A stretch of DNA of 64,000 nucleotides from Cadophora sp. MPI-SDFR-AT-0126 (Eukaryota > Ascomycota > Leotiomycetes > Helotiales > Ploettnerulaceae). The stretch's first letter is position 1. Every line of letters starts with the position of its first letter. The stretch spans positions 806,001-870,000 of the forward strand of contig JAGMVK010000020.1 in the NCBI GenBank assembly GCA_020747065.1, read 5' to 3'. Positions 1 to 13,419 of this stretch are shown here, one piece after another. The position numbers and the translations under genes were made by a program. The notes beneath the pieces are model-generated. The model worked only from the letters and a program-made list of their open reading frames with translations. It had not been told where the DNA came from and searched no databases.

Positions 1-826
1 ATCGGAGCCGGAACATCGAACTGGGACTGCTTCAGAGGCGTGAACCTGCGCCGAACAGAAATCACTTGCATCACTTGGCTCATCCAGTCGGCAAGTGGGG
101 CATCAATGATGGGCTACGCTGTGTATTTCTTCAAGCAGGCTGGTAAGGATTAGACTTTGCCCTCGTTCTCACAGATGCTCTTTTTATTGGCACTGACAAT
201 TTCCAGGAATGGACACCGATGTGGCTCTCGATTTTTCTATTTCACTTTACGCAGTCGCCATGGTTGGCGTAGTTATCGCATGGTTCGCGATGACTTATCT
301 CGGACGTCGAACCATTTATCTAAGTGGATTGACCGCAATGTTCGTCACACTATTCTCCATCGGTTGCGTTGGACTTTCCCCCCAAAGATCAAAAGGCCCC
401 TCGTTCGCCACTGGCGGTCTTCTACTTCTTTTCACGCTCTGCTACGACATCACAGTTGGAACTATAGCGTATTCCATCGTCACTGAGATGCCTTCAACTC
501 GTCTCCGCACCAAAACGATCGTATTAGCACGGAATTTGTACAATGTTCAAGGAACCATCAACGGAGTCATCACACCTTACATGTTGAATCCTTCAGCATG
601 GAACTGGAAGGGGAAAGCAGGGTTCTTCTGGGCTGGCACGTGTCTCTTATGTTTGACTTGGTCGTATTTCCGTCTCCCCGAGGGTAAGGGACGAACATAT
701 GGAGAAATGGATATCTTGTTCGAGCAAAAGATTAGTGCGAGGAATTTTGCGTCCGCTGTGGTGGATCCTTTTGCTGTTGGTGGCAGCATTCCACAGGTAG
801 AAGACCATGTTGACGAGAAGCAATGA
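1..826 (+). CDS. MFS sugar (alpha-glucoside-type) transporter, C-terminal part
   Basis: Partial gene; the 5' end lies outside the window. Exons 1-142 and 207-826, with a GT-AG intron at 143-206 in phase 1, give a continuous protein of about 253 residues. It has several hydrophobic membrane segments, a GRRTIYLSG loop after a helix, and the ending PEGKGRTYGEMDILFE, which matches the PESKGRTxxEID-type signature closing the sugar-porter family of the Major Facilitator Superfamily. It resembles fungal maltose/alpha-glucoside permeases that import di- or oligosaccharides by proton symport at the plasma membrane. The substrate cannot be read from this fragment. It converges on the P450 gene, with 112 bp between the stop codons. 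Confidence 0.88.
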
Positions 827-938
827 ATAGAGATACGATCTGTATAAAAGTCTCCATGGGACCAGGTTTATCATATCAGTACTTACGATTCTGCAGTATC
901 TTGTGAAGAATGGTGCATGATTACCAGACATCTAAATC

Positions 939-2704
939 TCACCTGACGATCAGTCTGACACCCTTGCTGTCATCCCTGACAAATGGTGTCACAAAATCAG
1001 CGACCATGTCCACATCTCCTCGATCAGTTTCGTACAGTTCAAGTGTCGGGCCACTCTGGTTTCCAGTCCCATCATACCTATCATATTTGCTGAAAATGCC
1101 ACCCAGGATCGTGTATAGCTCAGAATATGCGAGCGGCATCTGTCACAAATAAGTCTGGGTCCATCCACATACAAGTCCAGACTTACCCCAAGACACCTTC
1201 GCGAGCCGCGAGAAAATGCCATCTGGTATTTGTCGAGCCTAGGGTTCTCGAGGAACCTCTCTGGCCGGTATACAGACCATGACGGGTAGATGGTCTCGTT
1301 TCTACTCAGTAGCGAAGCAGTCATCCCCACTGGAGTCTATCAAAACTTAGCGGTGCTCGTCAAATTATCATATGATACTCACTCCCTTCTCAATAACCCA
1401 TTTTTTCCCGCTACCCGGATCCTCATACACCAAGTCCTCATCAGGAGCAACTCGATCTTGACGAATACTAGCTCCAGGATGCAATCTGATACCCTCCTGG
1501 ATGACAGCGCTCAGATAGGGCAGGGCTTCAATCTGCGCTAACGGGGGCATGTTGTAGGGATCTGGAATCGCTGCTATGAGCTCAGTTCGAAGCTTCTTCA
1601 AGATGTCAGGATTGGCCAGCAGGTGGTACGTGATGGCTGCGAGTGTGTTTGCAGTCGTATCGGTGCCGCCTCCAAGCAAGACTCGGGCTTCGTCGATGAG
1701 TCTATCATCGGTCTTATCGGCTGCAGAGAGATTCGGGTTCCGGAGAAGACCGTGGAAAACAGTTGACCCCACGATATCGTTTAGTGAATCGTTTTTGGTC
1801 TCTTCTCTCACGATGTCAATTCGTTTGGTGATTTCCTTCTAGTCATTAGCACAACTGATACACATGGAGATGCTGAGGCGCAAGAACTGACCTTCACTAA
1901 ATCAAGAAAAACATCGAGTTTAGGCATGAACAAAGCCACGATGGATTGTGGAAGCGCCCTGATAGTGGGAACGAGCCACGGGTTCCAGCAAGCGAAGTGG
2001 TATCCTTTTCCAGCCTCGTGAAAAGCAGAGAAGAAGGGTTCATTGAAGTCTTCCTTGTCGAGATTATTATAGCTTTCTCCGAAGCAGTAGTCAGAAATAA
2101 TGTCAGATGTCGTTGCCGAATACATCAAAGTTGTGACCATGGGCTCTCCAGTTTTCGCGTTCCTTTCCAATCGTCCAAGAACCTTGCGCAATGTTCTTTG
2201 AAGAACGGGTTCCAGCCGTCGAACATTCTGTTTTGAGAAGAATGGGTTCAGGACCGAGCGTCGCAGGCGATGAACATCATGGTATGTCGTCCCCAATGCG
2301 GCGTTGGGGGTAGCGAAGCCATTAATTGCGATTTTGTACTTATCTCGCCGTTTTCCAGGAGCACCGTAGATGGGATCGATATATTCTGGGTCGTTCATGT
2401 GCAAGACATCTGGTCTGATTCTAACGATGGGACCATACTGCTGGTGCATCCTCTCGATTTCCCAAACAAACTGACCGCCTTGGATGACATCGTAATAAAA
2501 TTGGTACAATGATGTGAGAGCTGCAGTTTAAGTCAATACGCAAGACGAGACTCTGCACGATTTTCGGAACCTCTTACCTGCTAGCTTAGGTCCTGGAAAT
2601 TTGGCTAATGGGCTGAGGTACAGGCGGTAGATTGCCAATACAATTAGGAACACTAGAAACAGTGTGATGCACAGCAAGATACCGGAGGCAGAAAACAAAC
2701 CCAT
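939..2704 (-). CDS. Cytochrome P450 monooxygenase
   Basis: Five exons (2704-2578, 2520-1892, 1838-1383, 1336-1187, 1139-939) join in frame to 520 codons, a normal P450 length. The N-terminus is a hydrophobic ER anchor starting MGLFSASG, followed by a PGPK proline hinge. Further on are the oxygen-binding I-helix GGGTDTT, the K-helix EGIR (ExxR type), a PERF-like YRPERF, and the heme loop FSRGSRRCLG with the thiolate ligand near Cys452. The last intron falls directly after that loop. An alternative start 16 codons upstream is not an ATG. It is a class E microsomal P450 resembling fungal secondary-metabolism oxygenases (trichodiene-oxygenase-like), but its substrate is unknown. Its only metabolic neighbour is the MFS transporter. 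Confidence 0.93.
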
Positions 2705-3479
2705 CTCGAGAAGATGACGTATGAGCAAATCGGTGCAAATAATGACTCGCAAGAATTGAACTCGTTGAATAAAAATATAGAAAGAAGTTTACTTATGTCG
2801 TGGTTGTTTTCTGGTCTGGTCCCGCCGCGCTTGGTGGCTGCTTATGCTAGCGCTACATTAGTGTCTCCTGAGACGGATTTCTGGGATTGGCTGATGTCCT
2901 ACGATTATTTCGCGTTGACTGGCGGAACTTACGACGACATCAGGGGTCCAGTGGGTCTCTTCCAAACCGGGAAGTGATGACATGAAAACGAAGCTCATTT
3001 ACATCCAAAAGCCCCTCGTTGTAACTCGGACAGGCTCTGTTGCCTCCTGCGACTTTCGTAGCTTAGGCCAGGCGAGTCCACAAAAGTCGCCATTTCGCTG
3101 ATTGGGAGACAGAATGCGGTACCTTACCTATTCCACGACATGTAGGTGATGGGTTGACAAAGATTTTAAACAAATGCTCACTGTTCAGGTGATCTCCAAG
3201 AAGTGCTTCCGATTGTGGGTGAGCTGGGAAATGGATGTCGGAGATTTACGCCGCACCAGTATTTCACTGGCCCAGAAGTCGGATCTGAGTTCCACCAAGC
3301 ATGGAAGTCGCTCGCTGGGAATACCAGAATCACTCGCCGCCAGAAATGAAACAGTGGCGAAGCAGCACGATAATATTCATTTCCGACCATACTGTTCCAA
3401 GAAATGTAGCTACACAGACAGCGCCCCAATAACTGCCATTCTCGAATCGTCAAGTCTAAGAAATTCATTCACTCTTATT
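2705..3479. other. Intergenic, P450 promoter side
   Basis: About 0.8 kb between the P450 start and the SNF2 stop. Only short overlapping frames without codon structure or a recognisable family are present. It presumably holds the P450 promoter and the SNF2 3' end. Confidence 0.5.
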
Positions 3480-6400
3480 TTACTGGCTGGGGTTGATCCC
3501 GATGTCCGCGATCTCCAGCTTTCTCTTTTGTTGTGATCTCATTTCCTATTTGTGTTTAGCCGAACTCCATCACCTAGATGTTGATCTTACTTGTTCGACC
3601 GTTCCTTTGATCATGTATCGAGTAACCACGACGGAGTCTTGCTGATTCATACGAATTGCTCTCGCTATTGCCTGATTTTCGACACTAGGGTTCCACTGCG
3701 GCTCGATGATGAATACTCGATTCGCTGCTGTGAGGTTGAGACTTCGTAGGTCCATCAGCATGACGGGGCTAAATTCATGTTGCGGAACACTTACCCAAAG
3801 GCACATGTTCCCGTCGTCATGATGAGGACTGGTATATTTGGGGTACTTGAGAACTCGTCTAAGATCCTTTGACGTCTGGCAATTGAGCAATTCCCATCAA
3901 TTCTCTGAAATAGAATGCCTTCTGTCTCAAGATGTCGATGAATCAGATTCAGAGTATTTGTCCAGCAGGAGAAAACAATGCTATTTCAAGCCCAGTTAGA
4001 GAGACTCTCATAAGACGGATTAAAAGTTGGGCACCTCTTCGTATTCCAAAGGTCATGCTTGATATCCTTCATCAGAGCAACCATCTTGGTCGAAAAACCA
4101 GAGGTCTTCAGGTATGAATCTTTGGTGTCACCAAGACCAGCTGAATTTCCGCTTGCGTTCGAACAGATGCCCAAACTGATACAGAGAGGACACCCCTGTG
4201 GCTGCGACATAGACTCCTCTGTCTCGTTCAAGCATTCCGAGCAAAGGATATGCTTGCACTTGTCATTGCCTCTACGATATACATTGTTGGAACCCAGAAG
4301 AGGCATTGATTGCCTACAGACAGAGCAATTTACTTGACTCGTATCTCCCACAGCACATAGAGCATCTTCTCTCTCATCTAAAAGGTTTCGTTTGGTCCAT
4401 GAGAAAGCATGCTGATATGTGCCATGATTGCAGAGGATCCGCAACTGGAGTTGGATCTGAAACATGCCAAAGACATTGTTGGTTTGGTGCTCCGAAACCC
4501 GCTCTCGGAGAGTTCTGTTCATGACTTTTGCAGTATTATCATATTGATCGCGCTCCTCTGGCGAGAACTCAAGGACACAGTCACGTTCGTGCGGTGCCGG
4601 CAAGTGCAGTATCTCACGGGAGCGTCGCAAACAGAGAGAGTCAAGAAGGAGCGTGAGGTTCCGTGTTGCAATAACCCGTCTTTCTTGACTTTCATCGAAT
4701 GGAATGCTCACGAATCTGCGGAACATGGCCAGGCTGTGGAAGGGTCGGACGCGAATGAATGCGAAGAGAGATCCAACATCTTCTAGTCGATTCTGAATGG
4801 GGGTCCCCGTTAGACACCATCGAGATTTGGCTGTCAGCTCCGAAACAGCTCTGTTGAATTTGGTGGTCTGTCGGCGAATAATGTGACCTTCAAAGGTTGT
4901 CATTGAATCATTTCTAGTATCATTCTTTCAAGCTCCCACCTTCGTCCAAAACGACTCTGTACCAGTTGAACTTGTGCAAGGGGCTATACCTGCTTTCGTA
5001 ATCCGCTACAAGCGTGTTGTAAGTTGTAAGAACTATGTCAGCATCTGAAATGTGTGGAAATGTAATTTCCTTGCGTTTTGTCCCATGATACTTGAGAACG
5101 CGTAGTGATCCGTCCAAGTGCCTGGAAACTTGGTCAACACCTACACCATTACTTATGCAGTGTCATCAGACTCACTTTTTGATCTCGTTCAGCCATTCGT
5201 TGATGAGTACCGCAGATGGAACTAGCACAAGAGTAGCTCGAATTGGGTCTTGAGGTAGATTTATATTATCGTCTTCATCGTAGTTCTCGTGACGTTCCCA
5301 TTCTTGCGAGCTCTCAATTGTTTTTGTAATCAAGGCTAGTACTGATAGCGACTTGCCCATGCCCATCTCATCGGCCAGAATTCCTCCCCCGATCTCTGGA
5401 CTAGGCGATCTAGACTTGGCATTGGTGACAGCGTGACGAAACCTACAAGTGTTGGCTCAGTGAAGAAAAAAGCGGCGCAGTCAATCTGGGACATACCAGC
5501 CTGGCTCTTCGGGTACAGGTGCCCAGAGGCAATATTCTGATGACACTGGTCCATTCTCGCGCTGCAACATGAAACCAAGTGCCTCTTCTTGATGTCTGTT
5601 ACTCATTGTGAGTTTGGACACAAAAAAGATATTTGAATACTTGTACGTACGGCAGCAAATGGGTAGTCAATCGACGGTCACCATCAACTCGGTCCAAATT
5701 CGCACCCCTAGTGAGTGATGCATACACATTGGTGATAGTCTTCTGGAAGGCTGGTTGATCTTTGGAAACCATCTCATTGCTGCCATCAAAAATTGCCCTG
5801 TGTTCCAGTATTGGACCATCAAGGCCTGCGAAAGACAATAAGTGGGGATTGTGATATCGCAATCCATGCCTGGGTCTATCGGGGCGCTGTAGAAACATCT
5901 TTTTATCAGAAAGCTGATCACCAACATACTTGAGCTGTGATGTGGGGCCGTAAACATTGATTTCCACACGCACTGTCGCATCACTTGATTTAGTTGCTCT
6001 GCCCAGAGTTTCCCTGATTGACTGCAAGGATCCCAAAGCATCCATCTGAATGAACGGCAAGTCCACCACTGGTAACAAACCTGTGCTTGCATGACCATTT
6101 AGAAGTGCAAAATTTGTGCCATCATGAAATTGCAGGAAGATATTCTGCGCAGATTTTTGTAACGTGAAACAGTAGTAGTTGTCGGTTTGCCACTTGGCAA
6201 CTTCTTTGATCTTTGAGTCAATGTCGCCCATATTGTTTCCCATGACTTTGACAGAGACGCGATGAATCTAAAGAACAATCAGCACAAGCTCCCAAGTTTT
6301 GGTACTCGGATCATGGACTATTAACCATGCCATAGCAGACTAAGTCTGGATCGGGAAGCTCATATGACGCATCTGCTTCTTGCAACAGCCCAGCATCAGG

Positions 6401-6770
6401 ATGTGCAGTTCGCAGCGATGCGATTTCAAAATTCTGGTTGGCCCAATGCTCTATTCCAGCCTCCACATTATAGGTCGGATCAAAGTTTTCTTCGGCTTGG
6501 ATAATAGGTGGCATATTCTCTGCGCTCCCCAAATCGTTTCCCAAAAGCTCGCTCCAAAGCTCACCCCAGGACTTTTCAGACAGTTGGACATCGCTTTGGC
6601 ATAGCCGTTAGCATATTTTCCAGAGAGATTTGCGATATTCGATGAAAGGTTAATCGAGCTTACCAGTGTTCGGAAGCCACGGGGTACAAGAGATTGAAAC
6701 TTCGGGGAGGTGGACGGCCGGATTCTTCGTCGTCTTGATCATTGTTGAGAAGATGTTTCAGCGAAAACAT
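3480..6770 (-). CDS. SNF2-family ATPase with RING finger (Rad5/HLTF-like)
   Basis: Ten exons (6770-6664, 6593-6326, 6267-5651, 5595-5497, 5442-5176, 5121-4940, 4887-4035, 3980-3795, 3741-3591, 3545-3480) total exactly 932 codons. The order is an N-terminal region of about 330 residues, LPHQEEALGFM, the P-loop region DEMGMGKS (about 391), the Walker B DEGH box (about 512-515), the motif III region LTGTPIQN, a C3HC4 RING finger (about 701-749) inserted between the helicase lobes, and a C-terminal lobe with SIVFSCW, GLNLTAANRV and QAIARAIR. A RING inside the ATPase is the hallmark of the Rad5/HLTF/Rad16 subgroup, which remodels or ubiquitylates nuclear targets in DNA-damage tolerance. The true ATG is the one opening exon 1. 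An intron splits the DEGH codons. HIRAN was not recognised. Confidence 0.92.
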
Positions 6771-7399
6771 GACTGGCGTAGTAAAATCACCAGTACTTTT
6801 TGGCTCATAGGTTCAGCAGATATAACTGCTCTCCCTTTCAAAGTCGCAGAAATCCTTTGCAGTCTCGCAGATTCAAGCCTCACTCACCGGTAAGTAAGAG
6901 CCTGAATGTCTCAAATGGCTCTTTTTTCCCGATACGTTCGGCACTCACACCCAGCGAGACACGTGTGATGCGAAGTAGGGGGCTGTACTGATCGTGGTAG
7001 AACGCCTAAGACATGCAGTGCTCCGCCATACGCCCGGCTGGGCTGGCAAGGCTCTCTTGCTGTTGCTTCACCGAGATCCTTGTAAGCCACAAACTTTCGA
7101 CATCACAATCTTTTCATCCTACTGGCTATCATCATACCACTCAACTACCCTGTACGATTCGCGGCATTTGCAGTGCTGTCGTGATCCCCTACGCGCCAAG
7201 GATGCTGCACACAGCCTCACGCACAACCTTAGGCGTTCTGCAGGAAAGGATTTTGGTGAAGTAAGATTGAGGCCCTCAAATGACCACTCACGCTTGTCTA
7301 GTCTTTCATCTTGACGCATGGCTCCTGAAGCCAATTTCGATCATAACTACCGGGCTGGTGCACAGTATTGCATCAGGAATCTCCTCAGTTTCACACAAA
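6771..7399. other. Divergent promoter region between SNF2 and NACHT genes
   Basis: About 0.6 kb shared by two outward-facing genes. The short frames are not gene-like. No conserved element or RNA gene was recognised. Confidence 0.5.
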
Positions 7400-10300
7400 A
7401 TGACCACCGCCAGCATCGGTACGTTCGAGGCTGTTCTTGAAGACTTCAAGAAAAGCTTGAATACGAAGCAAATACAGAACTTCCAATTCAGTACTTTGGA
7501 CGATGTACGCCAGACCGCCCTCGAAATCCAAAATGAACAAGACCAGACCAAGTCTCTGATGAACATGACGAGGCTGGAATCTTTTCTCGAGGCCATGGAT
7601 CAATTTGGAAAGGTGATTGGTGTCTTCGTCAATGCCTCAAGTTTTGTAGCTTTTGTCTGGGGCCCAATCAAGTTTCTACTCCTGGTATGTCTCAATATCT
7701 GTCCGACATTGTTTGGCAGGTAAACTTGGCCCGGCGCGCTTTGATCCAACCGGACCAGCCGCTGTATACGCCATGAGATGGCAAAGCCAAATAGCTGACT
7801 GTTAATATGTGCAGACTGCCCGTACATGGACCGACTCCTTTGAGACATTGTTGGACGCTTATGGTCAACTGGGAGACCATATCCCACTTCTCCAACAGTA
7901 TCACTCGCTCTTTGGATCTACATCCGAAATGACAGCAGTATTAGTCATGATGTACAGGGACATACTCTCCTTTCACAAAGAGGCCACAAAATTATTCTCG
8001 GGAAAGGGTAAAGTTGAGACATTTGAGCGATTATTTCACGATCTTTAACTGACCGACTGCTTAGTTTGGCGGCAGCTTTTCCGCTCAATGTGGAAGAATT
8101 TTGAGTCAACATTCAAGCAGATTCTGGATAATCTCAAACGGCATCGAGATCTCATCAAAGAACAGGCAACAGTCATCAGTTTTCAGAGACAAGAGCTCTT
8201 CATCGAACAATATAAGAGAGATGTCGAGGACGCATCTAGGTCACTCGAGAAGAAGCAAGAGGAAGAGCAGTGGAAAAAGTATCTGGATGTTCGAGAATGG
8301 TTTTCGGCGTCCAATAGTACGGAAGCTGACCATGAAAGTTGTCAAAAGGCTAAGAGCCCAGGAACAGGAGTCTGGATCCTCAAGAACGAGAAAGTTCGCA
8401 ATTGGCTGCAGCCTGATGTACCCGAATCCTCACTTCTATGGGTCAATGGTATCCCTGGTGCGGGTAAGTACCACATACCATATGTTTTTGATGCATTGCT
8501 CTCTTCCGTCAACCGTGAGGCTGAGTTCCTTAGGCAAGACGATCCTTGCATCGATTATTATCGACGCTTCGATCAAAAACGGTGCAGATAGCACAGCTTA
8601 CTTCTACTGCAAAGAGAACGATGCCGAGAAAAATACCTGCATCTCTGTTTATCGGGGCATTCTGAGCCAGTTGTTAAATAATCATCGAGAATTGGTCCCA
8701 TACTACTGGGATAAAATGGTTTCTACAGGAGAGACCGTCTTGACAACGACACATCTGGCTGAAGGACTTCTGAAAACAATACTTGAGAAAGCCGAAAGCT
8801 CCCGGATTATCGTTGATGGTCTCGACGAATGTAACGCGGATCAGAGAAAGCTTTTGCTTGCTTTCTTCACGAATATTGTCGGAATCCGTGATGAAAAAGA
8901 GCCTGGCAAGCTTCGGGTCGTTTTTATGAGTCAAGATTACAACGACATCCAAAAGGCGTTGCAAGCTGCAACCAATTTCCAACTTTCCGAAGAGGAGAAC
9001 AAGGCGGATATCGAGACCTACGTTCATGAACAGACATCCATGATACAGCAGAAGTTTGATCTTGAAACGGCTACGGCGCGAGATATTGAAGAAACGACGT
9101 GTGGGCGTGCCAGAGGTATTCATGCTTGCATATGAAAATCCCCAGCCTCTTCACTAATTCTGACAGGAATGTTCCTCTTTGCGAAACTTGTCATGGAATA
9201 TCTACACGGCCTTGATAGTAAAGAGAATTTGCTAGAGGAAATCAAATTCTATGGATTTCCTGACGGGTTAGAAGAGGCGTGAGTGTCTCATGAAGCTAAG
9301 CGCATTCTAATCATCTCCGCCATGTTGTTTGTACACCATCAACAGATGAGGCGGAGAAGATCCAACATGTCATGTTTTTAAGCTCATCTGACCCAAAATT
9401 AGGTACGAGCGTATAATCAAACGTCTGCGGAACACACTATCGACATCTCAATGGGGTAGTACGCGAAAACTCATGGGCTGGATGGTGTGTGCAAAACGAC
9501 CCTTAAGATGGCGTGAAATTCAAGCGGCTGTCTCGATGGACGCAGAAGATCAGAATTTTGATTTCGATAAAAGGAAGCTTCGAAGCAGCATTCAAGACTA
9601 CTGTGGATCGTTGATTCAGGTTCTACCTGGAGATCGCGTGGAGCTTGTCCATGCAACAGCCAAAATGTAAGTGCTTCTCTCCAGCTCTGGCTTGAGACGT
9701 GTCTAACAATGTTCAGGTATATCACTACCTCACAATACATAGTCAAGTCAACTGTGGAATGCGAATTGGCTTCGATATGTCTTAGATACCTGACATTTGA
9801 TCTGTTTGCTCCGGATATCGAGGAAGAAAGACTGAAGCATTCCATACGAGCTGGTGATCTCTCCCTGCAAGATTATGCAGTTGCCAAATGGATGGAGCAT
9901 GTTCATTCGCTCATCAAAAATATTCCATGGATTCCCGAACGAGTCGAGAATGAAACGAGTAGGACACTGAATGAGGTTGTGTTCGCGGTGAGCGAGTTCG
10001 CGCTGCGTTACGAGAAGGATATACTTCAGTGTGAGATGACCAACCGTGCAGACCAGGATTGCGAGATTCTTCGTACGATCCCCTGTCATGAAGATTTGAT
10101 GAATATCTGGAATCTGGCTTGTCAACATGCAAGCAAAGGATCTGCCGCAAAGAACGATATCTCCATAAAAGAGCTCGGCGCCTCCGTCACAAGGAACAGA
10201 GAGCTTTTGGAGAAAATGTCTATAGCAACCAGGCCTCAGTCAACCGAAAACGAACAACTAGACAATCTCTATGGAGATCGGCGCTTCAAATGCCCCAAAG

Positions 10301-10695
10301 TGACATGCTACTATTTCCACGAGGGGTTCAAAGACGCCAAAATCCGAGATCAGCACATTAACCGACATGATCGACCCTTCAGCTGTTCGTTTCCAGACTG
10401 TTCAATCGTGGAGTTTGGATTCTCTTCAAATAAAGACCTGGAGAGACATCGACGATTCTTCCACCCCGAGACTGAGGATCAAGCTAACTCATTCAACACG
10501 ATCGCTAAAACTAATACTGCAACCCCGCACGAGTGCTATATATGTCGGAAGAGGTTCACCAGGAGCTTCATTCTCAAGCAGCACCTGCTGAGTCACACTG
10601 GGACTCGGCCACATGCTTGCTCAGAATGTGGGAAGGCTTTCACTAGGGCAAATGACTGCACGAGGCATGAGAAGATACATGCAAGGCGTCGATAA
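7400..10695 (+). CDS. STAND NTPase: DUF7708-like, NACHT, C-terminal C2H2 zinc fingers
   Basis: Seven exons (7400-7684, 7815-8007, 8065-8463, 8534-9115, 9167-9278, 9403-9666, 9717-10695) sum to 938 codons, giving 937 residues. Residues of about 60-220 match the helical fungal N-terminal domain seen before NACHT (DUF7708 type; note FVWGPIKFLL). The NACHT P-loop GIPGAGKT lies at about 287-294 and is split by intron 3. Walker B is IIVDGLDECN. Residues 802-937 carry two variant fingers (CPKVTC and CSFPDC with paired His) and two classical ones (CYICRKRF and CSECGKAF, each ending in HxxxH). There are no ankyrin, WD40 or TPR repeats. Proteins of this class are NLR-like switches. The fingers suggest nucleic-acid or protein binding as output or sensing, which is inference. 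Confidence 0.9.
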
Positions 10696-13419
10696 TTCCT
10701 CACGGCACTGCATCGTCGTCTGTTATCCTGAGCGAGGACAACGCTCTGTTAGACTGTTGCAACAATTTAGGGGCATCATTCAACTCAAAACAATTCTGGA
10801 GTCTCCCTTCTCTTTAGGGATATTTGTGCTTGTAGCTGTGAATAAATAACGTGTACCGGAAATTGTCTTATGGCTGACTAGGTACAGCGCTTAGGTGGCA
10901 AGAGCTGTCATCATGTCTAGCTCTTGCACTTCAATTTTATTCTCAACATCGGGGATTCATGCGCTTGGTTCGTAGGCGAGGTTCATAGGCGAGGTTCGGC
11001 ACTATCATTTTTCCAGACTTATACTAGACCACAATTGCATGGCTATTTAGGCCACAGTAGAAGAGTTCTACTTTATTTTTCGCTGAAGCAGCTTTGTGAT
11101 GTGGGATGCGCTGCAGGCGCCAGTTCTTCCTAGCCCTGCCACGGAGCGTATCCGGTTGGCTGCCATCCTATCAGGCTAGGACTCGGACTAGGAATCTTAA
11201 TGAAGTGCAGGTAATATAACATAGTATTGCAACTCAAAAGTATCTCCAGTACATCCATTGGCCATCGAGCACTGCAATATCAGTAGTCCCGGAGAGTATA
11301 CTACCTTGGCGAGGCTCCCTTATTGGCACTGCTATCTCGGTCCCAACAAAGGAAACGCGAATATTAGCTCGGCTCATAGCGGATCTATAAAGAACTCTGT
11401 TAAGGGGCCATGCACTGCAATTTTAGTCCCAAAGAAGAGGTAATGTCCCTTCACATGGCTTGTGTGAAATGTGTTGAATGCAAAGCTTCTCAATCATCAG
11501 TAAGCCTTGATCGTACCTAAGAGGTTCTCAAATTACGCAATGGTGCTTTCAAGCTCCACGACATGAATGTATATTATGTCGCGATACAGCTCATTGCTTG
11601 TTCACAAGAAAGAACGTATTCTACGACCTAGTCTGATGATATTTATATATAATAGCAGCTATGTGTTCAAAAATAAGTACTTCAATCTGAGCGATAGAGG
11701 AAGATGTGGGTTGTGAATTAGGCTTGCTGTTGATAGGCCGGACAACCCGTCCTGAAAGTCGTGCCTTTAGCATCGATGCCATCATTAGCGTATGTAGTGG
11801 TGTTGTAATGAAGTAGCATTGTAATTTTATTTGCGAAAGGGGCAGACCTAGGGTAAGGTGTTGAGGCAGTGGTGTGATGAGAATTTGGTGTGAAGCCTAA
11901 GGGTTAAGGCTGATTTGACACTGTATTTTTAGTCTTACCCGAAGGAGCTATCTTGTTTAATACAATGATCTACCTTCGTTTGTAAAGCGGTCTGTTGGGA
12001 CTGCAATCTTACTCCTAGTGGAAGAGTTGCCTGCTCTTGATTCGCCCAGCCGATACGGGACATATGTCCCGAAGTTGCACAGGACCACGTTTGCACGGCA
12101 ATTTGAGCCTCGGTAGAAAACTTCAATTGAACCATTCGCTCGCGTAGCTTTGCAGTGAATAATGCAGGCATTCTCGTTGACTGTGAAGCCTCACGCAGCA
12201 CTGCAATCTTAGTCCCTCCAGACGGGCGCAGACCACCATCTCATCAGGCCGAGAACTCGGACTGCGAATCTTAATAAAGGGCAAGTAATGCTGCGCACCA
12301 CACTCCGAACTTAGGCGATCAAGCATTGTTAGTACGATGCAGGAGAGCCCATATCTGAGCCTTTTCAGAACATTACAACTTTCGGAAATCCCAGTATTAA
12401 GAGAAGATTACAGCACGAATAATCAGATTCAAATCTAGTAGTGATGCTAGAATATTACCCCAATTCTATATACGGTTATGCGTGTGTTGCAAGGACAGTT
12501 GAAATTGGACACCTACACTGTCCCAATAAGTCTTCACCGCTATACCTCTCGAGCCTCTGCAGGCTCGCTAGAGTATGTACCATGGCGGACCACAAATCTT
12601 GGACTACAAATTTAGTCTCGACAGAGTAGAAGCCATCCGACAGCCATCAAGCTAGGCTTTTGGGACGCATCACCTTAGAAAAGGTGGACTGCAATTTTAG
12701 TCGCAGGCGAAGATGTTAGCTCGGGTTCTCAAAGGGTTGAGCTAACGTGAGAGCCAACGTGAGAACCAAGCACTGCAATTTTAGCCTCAAGGAAGGAAGG
12801 TATTGCACCCCACCTGCGCACCCAGTCCAGCTGGGCTTTATCCATGACAAGCTTTGCCTTTGTAGCTAGTTGTCTTTGCTATGCAGTAGCACTGCAATCG
12901 CATGCCTCTGCGAATGCTGCGAAAGGAGTAGTCCATCATGTTAAGAGATTGCGGGAGTGGAGGAGCACTCTGGTAGGCTACCGCTTGCATGAGCACTACA
13001 AATTCAGTATCAGCGAAGAGCAGATCATTATCGGGGCAGTAACGACTGCTGCAAAGACAAAATACTATTGTTTGTCGTCAAGGACATCGCAGCATTCGAA
13101 GCATCGGAGCAAGCGCAGCCTTTTTGATAGAGCACAGGACATACCTCTATTGACGCGGCCGTCAGGAAGCGGGCACTGCCTACGTGAAGCACCTCAGATT
13201 TGGCTTCAGAAAGGCATATCTATCGCACGACCATGAAAGTATGACAGGGGTTGTCCTTATAAAATACGAGTAACACTGCAATTTTGGCCTCTGCGACACT
13301 GCAATCTTAGTCTCAACGGGGGCATACTTCTATTTCGGGGCCTTTCGGGGAGCGGCGGCAAGCGAGCAAGCACTGCAATTTTAGTGCCAGTGGTGGACGA
13401 AGCTGCCGAAGCTGATCTA
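10696..13419. other. Gene-free island with degenerate repeats
   Basis: No frame in this 2.7 kb resembles a protein family. The stretch contains many copies of a short GC-flanked motif (see the repeat feature) and a homologous segment pair at about 11160-11220 and 12235-12290. It looks like non-coding, decayed repetitive DNA. Confidence 0.6.

Noticed and set aside
939..2704. P450 and MFS transporter as part of a secondary-metabolite cluster
   Set aside because: No PKS, NRPS, terpene synthase or prenyltransferase lies in the window; the left side is cut off, so it cannot be supported.
4920..4960. Loss of the DEAH-type box (apparent DEGG) in the SNF2 gene
   Set aside because: Splicing out 4888-4939 restores DEGH followed by IIR, so the ATPase motif is intact.
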